A DNA stretch of 9,070 nucleotides from Pseudomonadota bacterium (GTDB lineage: Bacteria > Pseudomonadota > Alphaproteobacteria > Rhizobiales > Devosiaceae): the NCBI GenBank assembly GCA_023433775.1, contig JAEYTY010000046.1:1-9070 (forward strand), in the 5' to 3' direction. This document shows positions 1 through 6,711 of this stretch, piece by piece. The number at the start of each line of letters is the position of its first letter. Position 1 is the stretch's first letter. A program made the position numbers and the translations under genes. Below the pieces are notes generated by a model. The model had not been told where the DNA came from. It ran no database searches and saw only the letters and a program-made list of their open reading frames with translations.

Positions 1-82
1 CGTCGCCCCATTGAGCGATGATCCCCTCGTCAGCCTGCCGGCAGTCCCAGCACGCTGACCAACCCGGCCAAGCCGGATATGC
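1..82 (+). other. Stop-interrupted stretch before the truncated GDP-mannose gene
   Basis: No forward frame is open across this stretch. Stops occur at 19-21 (frame 1), 56-58 (frame 2, the frame of the following gene) and 12-14 (frame 3). A full-length guanylyltransferase should have about 70 more residues upstream, including the GGxGxRLWPxSR nucleotide-binding signature. None of the three translations here resembles the segment expected just before the conserved LPSDH motif. The stretch therefore looks like a decayed or rearranged 5' end, or a sequencing/assembly error. No promoter or RNA gene was recognised. Confidence 0.5.
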
Positions 83-1273
83 GTGGAGGCCCTGCCTCAG
101 TTACACCACGCCGAGGGGCACGATCCAGTTGCCGCTGCCGCCGTGTTCGTTGCCAACCGCTCAGCATCCCATAGAATGCTACATATCCTGCCATCGGATC
201 ATGCGGTGCTGGCTGACGAACACTACTGGCGTTCAGTCGATAATGCGGTGATAGCTGCGAGCGCGGGCCGCCTTGTTACCTTTGGCGTCAGCCCCACTGC
301 GCCCGAGACGGGCTATGGTTATATTCAGAGCGGGTCGGCGCTCGGACAGGACGTACTCGAAGTCACCCGCTTTATCGAAAAGCCCGATCGCGTTACGGCC
401 GCACAAATGCTGGACGATGGTGGATATTTCTGGAATTCCGGGATGTTCACGTTTGATGCCTGCGTGTTTCTGGAGGAATGCGATAAACTCGCGCCATCCA
501 CTTTCCAGGCGGCACGGGCCAGCGTGACCAAGGCCAGAACGGATCTCGACTTCATCCGGCTCGATGAACCAAGTTTTCTCAGCGCGCCCGACATCTCCAT
601 CGACTACGCGATCTTTGAGAAAACAAACCGCGCCGCTGTTCTGCCTGTACCGTTCAAGTGGTCCGACCTCGGCGCCTGGGACGCCGTCTGGACCGCCAGC
701 AGCAAGGACGTGGCTGGCAATGCAAGCAAGGGCTCGGCGACGTTTTCGAATGCCGGGAATTCGCTGGTGGTTTCCGAGAAGGCCCATGTGGTGGTCGATG
801 GGCTTAGTGATATCGCCGTTATTGCCAGCGAGGATGCCGTTTTCGTCGGCAGGCTGTCCGAGGCGCAAAAGGTGGGGCAGATCGTGCATCTGCTGAAAAA
901 TCGACCCGACACTTTCGCCCTCACCGAAACGCAGCGTACCACCTATCGTCCCTGGGGTGGGTATTCGAGGGTCTTGGATGGGGACCGGTTTCAGGTCAAA
1001 CGGCTGTTTGTGAAGCCGGGCCGCAAGCTCAGCCTGCAAAAACACCACCACCGGTCCGAACACTGGATTGTGGTGCGCGGCACGGCTGAGGTTACGATCG
1101 ATGGTGAAATGCAGATCGTGTCCGAAAACCAGTCGATCTATCTTCCGCTCGGCTGCGTGCACAGGTTGGCCAATCCGGGCAAGATGCTGCTGGAACTCAT
1201 CGAGGTACAGACAGGCTCATATCTGGCCGAAGACGACATCGTCCGCATGGAAGATGAGTTTGGCCGCGTATAG
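83..1273 (+). CDS. Mannose-1-phosphate guanylyltransferase / mannose-6-phosphate isomerase, N-terminally truncated
   Basis: The family (AlgA/ManC/XanB, type II PMI) converts fructose-6-P to mannose-6-P and mannose-1-P plus GTP to GDP-mannose in the cytosol. Visible guanylyltransferase pieces are LPSDH (about residues 35-39), FIEKP at 97-101 with the sugar-binding lysine K100, and NSGMF at 118-122. The C-terminal cupin isomerase domain looks complete, with YRPWGGY, the metal-site motif QKHHHRSEHW at 319-328, and a terminal EVQTGSYLAEDDIVR signature. The open frame from GTG at 83 gives 396 residues against about 470-480 for the family. The missing part is the N-terminal P-loop-like GGxGxR segment, without which GDP-mannose synthesis is unlikely. 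The first 20 or so residues also match the family poorly. It is convergent with the kinase gene, with only 21 bases between the stops. It may be a pseudogene, a functional isomerase remnant, or an intact gene broken by a sequence error. Confidence 0.85.
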   Translation: MEALPQLHHAEGHDPVAAAAVFVANRSASHRMLHILPSDHAVLADEHYWRSVDNAVIAASAGRLVTFGVSPTAPETGYGYIQSGSALGQDVLEVTRFIEKPDRVTAAQMLDDGGYFWNSGMFTFDACVFLEECDKLAPSTFQAARASVTKARTDLDFIRLDEPSFLSAPDISIDYAIFEKTNRAAVLPVPFKWSDLGAWDAVWTASSKDVAGNASKGSATFSNAGNSLVVSEKAHVVVDGLSDIAVIASEDAVFVGRLSEAQKVGQIVHLLKNRPDTFALTETQRTTYRPWGGYSRVLDGDRFQVKRLFVKPGRKLSLQKHHHRSEHWIVVRGTAEVTIDGEMQIVSENQSIYLPLGCVHRLANPGKMLLELIEVQTGSYLAEDDIVRMEDEFGRV

Positions 1274-1294
1274 TTGACTCTGCATCTCGTCGGG

Positions 1295-3226
1295 TCACAC
1301 GGTCTCCGCAAAATACTCGCCATATTTGCGCATATAGGTGCTGCGCGTCTGGTCTTCCTGATTGATGATCGCCACGATCTCTGTCTGGTTGTTCTTTGCC
1401 TGTTCAAGGCTCGCCACCGCGCTTCTGGCGTCCTGCTGTGCGGTGCTTGACCAGCGCACTACGAAGAGGATGGCATCAGCGTAGGGTGCGACATAGAGGG
1501 CATCGACGACCGGACCGACGGGTGATGTGTCGACGATGACAATGTCGAATGTCATCAATGCTGCATTGATCAGTCGTCCAAAGCTTTTGCCTGCCAGCAA
1601 TTGGTCGGTCGGCACGTCGCTTCGTCTGGCGCCGAGTACGACCGTGGCGGGCGTGAGCGCATCGGGAGAAATGATCGAGGCGAAGCTGTCTTCGTCGGTG
1701 GTCAGAAATTCGAAGAGACCGAGCGATGGCTCAAGGCCGAGATGGCGATGGATACTGGGTTTGCGCAGGTCACCATCGATAATCAGAGTTCGCCGGCCGG
1801 CAAGGGCGTAAGAGCGGGCGAGGGAAAGCGCGATTGTGGTCTTGCCTTCCCCTGGCGCAGTGGAACTCACCATGATGAGCTTGCCACCCTCGCGCGTGGA
1901 GGTGCTGCGCAGGCTCTGGTCCATGGTCGCCCTCAGGCGGCGTATGGATTCGGCGAATATCGAGAGCGGAGAGGCGACCATGACATTGGCCATGCTTTCC
2001 TTTTCCGAACTGTCCTTCTGGCGCGGAATGGCCAGGGCCATGCGTGTTTTCAGCACAGATGCCAGCTGCTGTGCATTGGTGAAGCCGCCAACGAAATTCT
2101 CGTAGAGAAACGCCAAGGCAATACCGAGACCGATAGCGAGCAAAGCGGCCAGGCTCAGTTTGAGGGGCCGGTTTGGAAAGGCGGCGTCCTGCGGCGCAAG
2201 GGCCGGTGATACAATCCGGCTGTCGGCCAGTTGCAGGTCGGCCTGGGTTTCTAGGTCCTGATCCCGGCTGAGGAGCAGTTGGTATTGGTCGCGTGCCAGG
2301 TCAGCCGTTTTCTGCAGCTCGAACAATTCGGTGAGGATGTCGGCAGAAAGCGGGCTGGAGAGGAATGAGCGCCGAAGGGTCTCGCGCAGGCTGGCCTCGC
2401 GACGGCGGTCAGCTTCGGCTGATTGTTGCAACACGTTTAGCGCTTGACCATCGGTTGTGGCGAGGGTCCGCTGGCCTGCCACGCGTGCTGCGCTCAGTTG
2501 CAAAATCTCCCGCTGCATTGCCGAGAGGTCATCGCGACCGGTATCGAGGCTAATGCGGTCGATATTGTCGGCGATGTAGCTATCGAATGAGGTTTCAGAT
2601 GCCGCAATGGCGTTGCGCGCCTCCAGAATACGGGCCTGAAGCACATCTCGCGAGGCGAGCGTCTGTTGGACCTTTGAAGCGAGTTGATCGGTGATGTAGG
2701 TCTCGGCAATTGCATTGGCGAGTTCGGCGGCGCGAGTGGGGCTTGCGGCCTCCACCTCCACCGAGATCAAATAGGTCAGACCCCGGCGCTGGACGCTCAC
2801 TGCGTCGCGCAAGTTTCTCAATGCCGTGTTTGTTCGCTCCTCGATACCCGGAGCATGGGGCGTGTGCATTGGCAGAAGTGACAGAATGCGCTGGGTCAGA
2901 GAGGGCAAAGTGCCAAAATGCGGATCGTCCGCCAGATTATTGGCCTGGACGACCCGCAAGAGCACATTGTCAGAGCGCATGATCTCGACTTCGCTATCGA
3001 TGCGCGCACTGTCACTGCCAATGCTGTTCATCTGAATATCAGGGTCGAGAAGGTTCTTTCGGCTGGGATCGACCAATATCAAAGAAGAAGCCGAGTAGGT
3101 TGGCGGCAGCCAGAATATCACCAGCGCGGCTACTGCAACAATTGAGACAGTAACAAACAGGATCAGGCGGAACTGGCGCGCCAAAAGTCCGAATACGCTG
3201 CGCAGGTCGATTTCGGTGTCGTCCAT
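1295..3226 (-). CDS. Polysaccharide co-polymerase with cytoplasmic tyrosine autokinase (Wzc/ExoP type)
   Basis: This inner-membrane protein regulates chain length and export of the polymer through cycles of tyrosine phosphorylation. From the ATG at 3226 it has 643 residues. They run as a short cytoplasmic N-terminus, TM1 at about 21-40, a long periplasmic Wzz/GNVR-like region, a Pro-rich stretch leading into TM2 at about 357-374, then the BY-kinase domain. Kinase motifs are Walker A APGEGKTT at 457-464 (K462), Walker A' LIIDGDLRKP with D484 and D486, and Walker B IVIVD ending at D566. The C-terminus carries a short tyrosine cluster, Y631, Y635 and Y638, the likely autophosphorylation sites. 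A GTG 12 bases upstream (3238) is in frame. The ATG is preferred because a G-rich GTGGGG lies about 6 bases before it, whereas the only purine run before the GTG is too close. The gene is downstream of and co-directional with the phosphatase. Kinase and periplasmic parts are fused in one polypeptide. Confidence 0.93.
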   Translation of the reverse strand: MDDTEIDLRSVFGLLARQFRLILFVTVSIVAVAALVIFWLPPTYSASSLILVDPSRKNLLDPDIQMNSIGSDSARIDSEVEIMRSDNVLLRVVQANNLADDPHFGTLPSLTQRILSLLPMHTPHAPGIEERTNTALRNLRDAVSVQRRGLTYLISVEVEAASPTRAAELANAIAETYITDQLASKVQQTLASRDVLQARILEARNAIAASETSFDSYIADNIDRISLDTGRDDLSAMQREILQLSAARVAGQRTLATTDGQALNVLQQSAEADRRREASLRETLRRSFLSSPLSADILTELFELQKTADLARDQYQLLLSRDQDLETQADLQLADSRIVSPALAPQDAAFPNRPLKLSLAALLAIGLGIALAFLYENFVGGFTNAQQLASVLKTRMALAIPRQKDSSEKESMANVMVASPLSIFAESIRRLRATMDQSLRSTSTREGGKLIMVSSTAPGEGKTTIALSLARSYALAGRRTLIIDGDLRKPSIHRHLGLEPSLGLFEFLTTDEDSFASIISPDALTPATVVLGARRSDVPTDQLLAGKSFGRLINAALMTFDIVIVDTSPVGPVVDALYVAPYADAILFVVRWSSTAQQDARSAVASLEQAKNNQTEIVAIINQEDQTRSTYMRKYGEYFAETV

Positions 3227-3282
3227 TGCAAGCCCCACGCCTCGACCACTTCACCTACCTGAAGTATGCGGCGATAGTTGAC

Positions 3283-3318
3283 GGCAAGCAATTGAATTCG
3301 TCTTCAATAATACTTGCC
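3283..3318. repeat. 36-bp imperfect inverted repeat between phosphatase and kinase genes
   Basis: The arms are GGCAAG-CA-ATTGAA and TTCAAT-AATA-CTTGCC around a 6-base centre. That gives two perfect 6-bp arm pairs separated by unequal internal loops (2 and 4 bases). It lies 7 bases past the phosphatase stop codon and about 56 bases before the kinase start. On the minus-strand transcript it could form a stem-loop, but no T-run follows on the minus strand, so it is not a standard intrinsic terminator. A regulator-binding site or an RNA processing/stability element is equally possible. Confidence 0.55.
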
Positions 3319-3325
3319 GAGCAAA

Positions 3326-4213
3326 TTATGATGGGCCTGTGTTCAAAAAAGACAAGGAAAATTCCTCTGCAATGCGAAGGCTCGTAAGGACGCCGGAAGA
3401 AAATGCCCGCGTGTCGATCCCGATCCGCTGACCGGTGATTTGTGGACTATCCACCGGGGTGTGGCCATGAACGACCCGGAACGGGAATGAACCGGAGCCG
3501 GTCAGAAATGGCTCCCGGATCCATAGTAGATCATCCTCAACCTGCTGTTGCAGGGCAATGCCAGGACGAAGTCCGGCATGGACGAAAGTCACGCCAGGCA
3601 AGGAAAGCGCCAAAGGGAGGGTCGTCATCTTGTCCACATGCGCTTTGGGAATGCGGTGATTGAGAAGCTTGGACCGCTGCTGCATGGGCAAATCCACCAG
3701 GTCGCCAAGTTCGATGCCGTATGATTGCAAGGTTTCCTTGCCGCCAAATCGCAGCCACCCCGACGTCATCTCCGGCATGGCCAGAAATTGCAGCATCATG
3801 ATTTCGTGGTTTCCGGCGAGGCAAATACGGCGGAAACCTACCGGGCTTTCTCCGCAGATGTGGTTCAGCACGCCCGCAGAGTCCGGTCCGCGATCGACAT
3901 AGTCACCGAGCATGACGATCCATTTGTCGCCTTCCAGCCCGGCACTGTCTGCGATGATCTTTTTCTCAAGGGCTTTTAGTTCCGACAAGCAACCATGCAC
4001 ATCGCCGATGGCGTAGATGCGCGTCGGCCAGTGATCGGATGACAAAAGTGCGCGTGGCTGGGTGGGTTTCTTGGCGGTCGGAAAGAACTTCTGGAAAATA
4101 GTGGTGGGCACAGAAGAGGCTGCTTTGTTGGCAAGATTTGATTTGGGTGAGTGTGAAAGCGACTTGCCGGGAATGCAACAATAGGCCAGTCGAACGAGGC
4201 TCTTCTGGCCCAC
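3326..4213 (-). CDS. Calcineurin-like serine/threonine protein phosphatase (PPP family)
   Basis: This is a dinuclear-metal phosphoesterase that hydrolyses phosphoserine/phosphothreonine, or possibly other phosphoesters (diadenosine tetraphosphatase ApaH shares the fold). The full PPP motif series is present in order: GDVHG at 70-74, GDYVDRG at 103-109, GNHE at 134-137, VHAG with H212, and HGHTP with H249 and H251, followed by GIDT with D267. It has 295 residues with no signal peptide or membrane segment, so it should be cytoplasmic. The catalytic core begins near residue 65, leaving an unusually long basic N-terminal extension. The GTG at 4213 has no well-placed ribosome-binding site, so the true start may be internal, for example the in-frame GTG at residue 35. 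It lies upstream of the kinase gene on the same strand and may be co-transcribed with it. The substrate is not identifiable. Opposition to the kinase or to other polysaccharide proteins is suggested by context only. Confidence 0.9.
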   Translation of the reverse strand: MGQKSLVRLAYCCIPGKSLSHSPKSNLANKAASSVPTTIFQKFFPTAKKPTQPRALLSSDHWPTRIYAIGDVHGCLSELKALEKKIIADSAGLEGDKWIVMLGDYVDRGPDSAGVLNHICGESPVGFRRICLAGNHEIMMLQFLAMPEMTSGWLRFGGKETLQSYGIELGDLVDLPMQQRSKLLNHRIPKAHVDKMTTLPLALSLPGVTFVHAGLRPGIALQQQVEDDLLWIREPFLTGSGSFPFRVVHGHTPVDSPQITGQRIGIDTRAFSSGVLTSLRIAEEFSLSFLNTGPS

Positions 4214-4449
4214 AGCCTCATTTCCCGAAGTTCAGGCTTCCATATTCAGCAAGATCCCAAAGTGCGCCGCAACGCAAAACAGCCATGCGCAGTTTTCCGT
4301 ATGGCCCTGTAATGGCAACAGAAAATCTGATTTTTTATATAAATATCGCCGCGTCTTCTGCCGCTATATCGCGTTCAAAATTGGGTCTTTTAATAAAATT
4401 TTAATTTGTTAAACTTGCAACATTGGGCAAATTACAGAGAGTATCTGTA
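4214..4449. promoter_or_regulatory. AT-rich divergent control region
   Basis: This gene-free stretch separates the minus-strand phosphatase/kinase pair from the plus-strand biosynthetic genes, so it must hold promoters for both directions. Positions 4321-4420 are 70% A+T by count, and 19 of 20 bases at 4391-4410 are A or T, in otherwise GC-rich DNA. It contains TATATAAATA at 4336-4345, a possible -10 hexamer TAAAAT at 4394-4399 centred on the palindrome AAAATTTT (4395-4402), and two copies of ATATCGC at 4343-4349 and 4366-4372. No convincing -35/-10 pair could be fixed for either strand. AT-rich DNA of this kind is typical of binding sites for MucR/Ros-type zinc-finger regulators of exopolysaccharide genes, but no specific box was identified. 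Confidence 0.6.
4436..4441 (+). promoter_or_regulatory. Ribosome-binding site deciding the sugar-transferase start
   Basis: AGAGAG lies 8 bases before the GTG at 4450. The upstream in-frame TTG at 4423 has no purine-rich sequence before it, so the GTG is the better start for the initiating sugar transferase. Confidence 0.45.
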
Positions 4450-5256
4450 GTGCAGTTTTTCGGGGTAAATGACGGCTTTTTAACTGAGCAGTTTTCGCGT
4501 GATCACGTTGCCGTTTTTAGCGCTGCGGCAACCTCCGCTGCACAGCACAGGCTTCCGACATCACCCAACACGACAGTACTGGACGCGAGCGGCCTTCCAG
4601 TTGTGTTTAACGCTGGTACACCGCTATTTGCCGGGACCTCGCCAGCGCGCCGCCGGGCTTTACTGGCGAAGCGGGCGTTGGACGTCATCACCAGCATATT
4701 CGCGCTGATTGCCTTGCTACCACTGATGGGGGCTATCGCGCTGACTATTCGTTGCACCAGCGCTGGCCCATCCCTGTTTCGTCAAAACCGTCTCGGGCTG
4801 GATGGACGCATTATTTCCGTGATCAAGTTTCGTTCGATCTATATCGATGGCGAAGATCCCCGCGGCCTTGTGCAGACGGTTTCGGGGGACCGGCGGGTGA
4901 CGCCGTTCGGTCGGTTCATTCGCAAGACAAGTCTCGATGAGTTGCCGCAACTGATCAATGTGCTGGAAGGGAGCATGAGCCTTGTCGGGCCGCGACCGCA
5001 CCCGGTGTCAATGCTGGCCGGCGGGATGAACTACGAAGCGCTCGTGCCCTACTACCGCTCTCGTCTCGCGATGAAACCGGGTCTGACCGGCTGGGCACAG
5101 GCCAATGGGTTGAGAGGCCCGACTGATGATCCCAAAGCCGCGACGGCACGCATCGAGCACGACATCGCCTATATCCAAAATTTCAGCCTCTGGTTGGACA
5201 TCAGAATCCTGGCTCGAACGCTTCGCCGGGAGTTTATTTCGGGGTCTGGAATTTAA
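4450..5256 (+). CDS. Initiating sugar-1-phosphate transferase (ExoY/WcaJ bacterial sugar transferase family)
   Basis: This enzyme transfers hexose-1-phosphate (galactose or glucose in characterised relatives) from the UDP-sugar to undecaprenyl phosphate, starting repeat-unit assembly at the inner membrane. With the GTG start it has 268 residues. A hydrophobic segment at about 77-100 with proline P91 fits the re-entrant membrane helix of this family. It is followed by KFRS (126-129), the catalytic Asp-Glu pair D163-E164 in SLDELPQ, VGPRP (179-183) and PGLTGWAQ (210-217). The C-terminus ends SLWLDIRILARTL, as in ExoY-like short enzymes. It has only one membrane segment, unlike the multi-pass WbaP/WcaJ forms. 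About 75 residues of low-similarity, Ala/Thr-rich sequence precede the catalytic domain, longer than in typical ExoY proteins. An in-frame TTG at 4423 would add nine residues. It is the first plus-strand gene after the divergent control region. The sugar specificity cannot be read from sequence. Confidence 0.92.
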   Translation: MQFFGVNDGFLTEQFSRDHVAVFSAAATSAAQHRLPTSPNTTVLDASGLPVVFNAGTPLFAGTSPARRRALLAKRALDVITSIFALIALLPLMGAIALTIRCTSAGPSLFRQNRLGLDGRIISVIKFRSIYIDGEDPRGLVQTVSGDRRVTPFGRFIRKTSLDELPQLINVLEGSMSLVGPRPHPVSMLAGGMNYEALVPYYRSRLAMKPGLTGWAQANGLRGPTDDPKAATARIEHDIAYIQNFSLWLDIRILARTLRREFISGSGI

Positions 5257-5356
5257 GAAAGATGCTGGCGCAGGCGGTATCGTAATGTGCGACTATTGTT
5301 CATGCTGGCGCCTGGCGTCCGATCTTTGTGCCAAGCTAATTTATGGGATGTTTTAG
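5257..5356 (+). other. Intergenic gap between sugar transferase and ugd
   Basis: These 100 bases hold no gene. The 10-mer ATGCTGGCGC occurs twice in the same orientation, at 5262-5271 and 5302-5311, 40 bases apart. No hairpin followed by T-run and no convincing promoter pair was found (TTGTTC at 5296-5301 lacks a good partner). Whether ugd starts a new transcript here is open. Confidence 0.4.
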
Positions 5357-6700
5357 ATGCGCATTGCGGTGGTGGGGGCAGGTTATGTTGGCCTGGTGAG
5401 CGGGGCGTGCCTGGCCGATTTTGGTCACAACGTTCACTGCGTCGATGTCTCCGAGCAAAAAATAGCCGCCCTTCAAGACGGCCAGATACCGATATTTGAA
5501 CCTGGTCTTGAGGCCATGGTGAAGTCCGGCATCGCCAATGGTCGACTTGAATTTTCGGGCGATGTGGCCGCTGCGGTCCGTGACGCTGACCTGGTTTTTA
5601 TAGCGGTGGGCACGCCGTCGCGTCGCGGAGACGGACATGCGGACTTGTCGTTTGTCTATGCGGCTGCCCAGACTATTGCTGAATCCATGACGGGCTTTAC
5701 CGTGGTCGTAACCAAATCTACCGTGCCTGTGGGCACAGGAGATGAAGTAGACCGCATCATCCGCAGCTCCCGTCCGGATGCCGATTTTGCGGTTGCCTCA
5801 AATCCGGAATTTTTGCGTGAAGGCGCTGCGATTGACGATTTCCGCCATCCGGATCGCATTGTCATTGGGACAGAGGATGAGCGGGCCAAGGCCGTACTTG
5901 CGGAAGTTTATCGTCCGCTGTTTCTCAATCATTCGCCGTTGCTTTTTGTCTCACGACGCACCGCAGAGCTCATCAAATACGCCAGCAACGGATTCCTGGC
6001 GATGAAACTTACATTCATCAACGAGATGGCGGATCTCTGTGACGCGCTCGGCGCCAATGTTCAGGATGTGGCGCGCGGCGTAGGTCTCGATGATCGTATC
6101 GGCGCAAAGTTTCTTGATGCAGGACCGGGCTATGGCGGTTCGTGTCTGCCAAAGGACACGCTGGCACTCGTCAAAACCGCGCGGGATCATCACAGCCCCC
6201 TGAAGCTGGTTGAGACCACTATCGCGCTCAACGACAGTCGCAAACAGCTGATGGCTGACAAGGTGATCGCGGCTTGTGGTGGCAGTGTTGCGGGCAAGAC
6301 CATCGCTGTCCTGGGCCTGACTTTCAAACCGAACACGGACGACATGCGCGACGCGCCTTCTCTCGATATTATAAAGTCGCTTCAAAAGGCTGGTGCGCGC
6401 ATCCGTGCCTTTGATCCCGAGGGGATGAATGCAGCGGCCCGGGTTCTGGACGGCGTCACTTTTGGTATCGATGCCTATGACGTTGCGACGAGCGCCCACG
6501 CTCTGGTCATTGTCACCGAATGGAACGCCTTCCGTTCCCTCGACTTTGGGCGGCTGGCTACGGTTATGGCCGACCATGTGCTTATTGATCTGCGCAACAT
6601 CTACACGCCGCGCGACGTCGAAGCACAGGGGTTTCGCTACTCCAGTATCGGTCGGCCTGCGGGAAGTTCGCCTGGTTATCTGGCGAAAGCCGCTGAGTAG
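5357..6700 (+). CDS. ugd: UDP-glucose 6-dehydrogenase
   Basis: This cytosolic enzyme oxidises UDP-glucose to UDP-glucuronate with two NAD+. It has 447 residues, the usual length. The N-terminal Rossmann motif is GAGYVG at 7-12, with D30 for the NAD ribose. Active-site lysine K207 and N211 lie in IKYASNGFLAMK, and the nucleophile C263 sits in GPGYGGSCLPKD. The C-terminal domain has FKPNTDDMRDAPS, the UDP-binding segment. The ATG at 5357 has GGGA eight bases upstream. A gap of 100 bases separates it from the preceding transferase gene, so it may have its own promoter. The decarboxylase that uses its product follows after 11 bases. In Escherichia coli, Ugd is activated by Wzc tyrosine phosphorylation. 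The kinase encoded nearby could act similarly, but that is inference. Confidence 0.97.
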   Translation: MRIAVVGAGYVGLVSGACLADFGHNVHCVDVSEQKIAALQDGQIPIFEPGLEAMVKSGIANGRLEFSGDVAAAVRDADLVFIAVGTPSRRGDGHADLSFVYAAAQTIAESMTGFTVVVTKSTVPVGTGDEVDRIIRSSRPDADFAVASNPEFLREGAAIDDFRHPDRIVIGTEDERAKAVLAEVYRPLFLNHSPLLFVSRRTAELIKYASNGFLAMKLTFINEMADLCDALGANVQDVARGVGLDDRIGAKFLDAGPGYGGSCLPKDTLALVKTARDHHSPLKLVETTIALNDSRKQLMADKVIAACGGSVAGKTIAVLGLTFKPNTDDMRDAPSLDIIKSLQKAGARIRAFDPEGMNAAARVLDGVTFGIDAYDVATSAHALVIVTEWNAFRSLDFGRLATVMADHVLIDLRNIYTPRDVEAQGFRYSSIGRPAGSSPGYLAKAAE

Positions 6701-6711
6701 AAGGGTCAGCG

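Noticed and set aside
233..1162. 309-residue open frame on the minus strand
   Set aside because: It is antisense to the guanylyltransferase/isomerase, whose motifs are clear. Its translation shows no recognisable domain, and long antisense frames are common in GC-rich DNA.
1274..1294. Possible bidirectional terminator between convergent genes
   Set aside because: Only 21 bases separate the stops, and no stem-loop or T/A-run pattern is visible there.
1601..2209. 202-residue plus-strand frame opposite the kinase gene
   Set aside because: It lies antisense to the Walker motifs and second membrane segment of the kinase and has no recognisable features.
5262..5311. 10-mer direct repeat ATGCTGGCGC, two copies 40 bases apart
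   Set aside because: It is short and GC-rich with only two copies and no associated element, so it is recorded with the intergenic gap but not treated as a functional repeat.
5296..5324. Candidate -35 TTGTTC upstream of ugd
   Set aside because: At 17-base spacing the downstream hexamer is CCGATC, a poor -10, so no promoter is claimed.
5951..6577. 208-residue minus-strand frame inside ugd
   Set aside because: It is antisense to strongly conserved UDP-glucose dehydrogenase coding sequence, has no recognisable motif, and is a GC-bias shadow.
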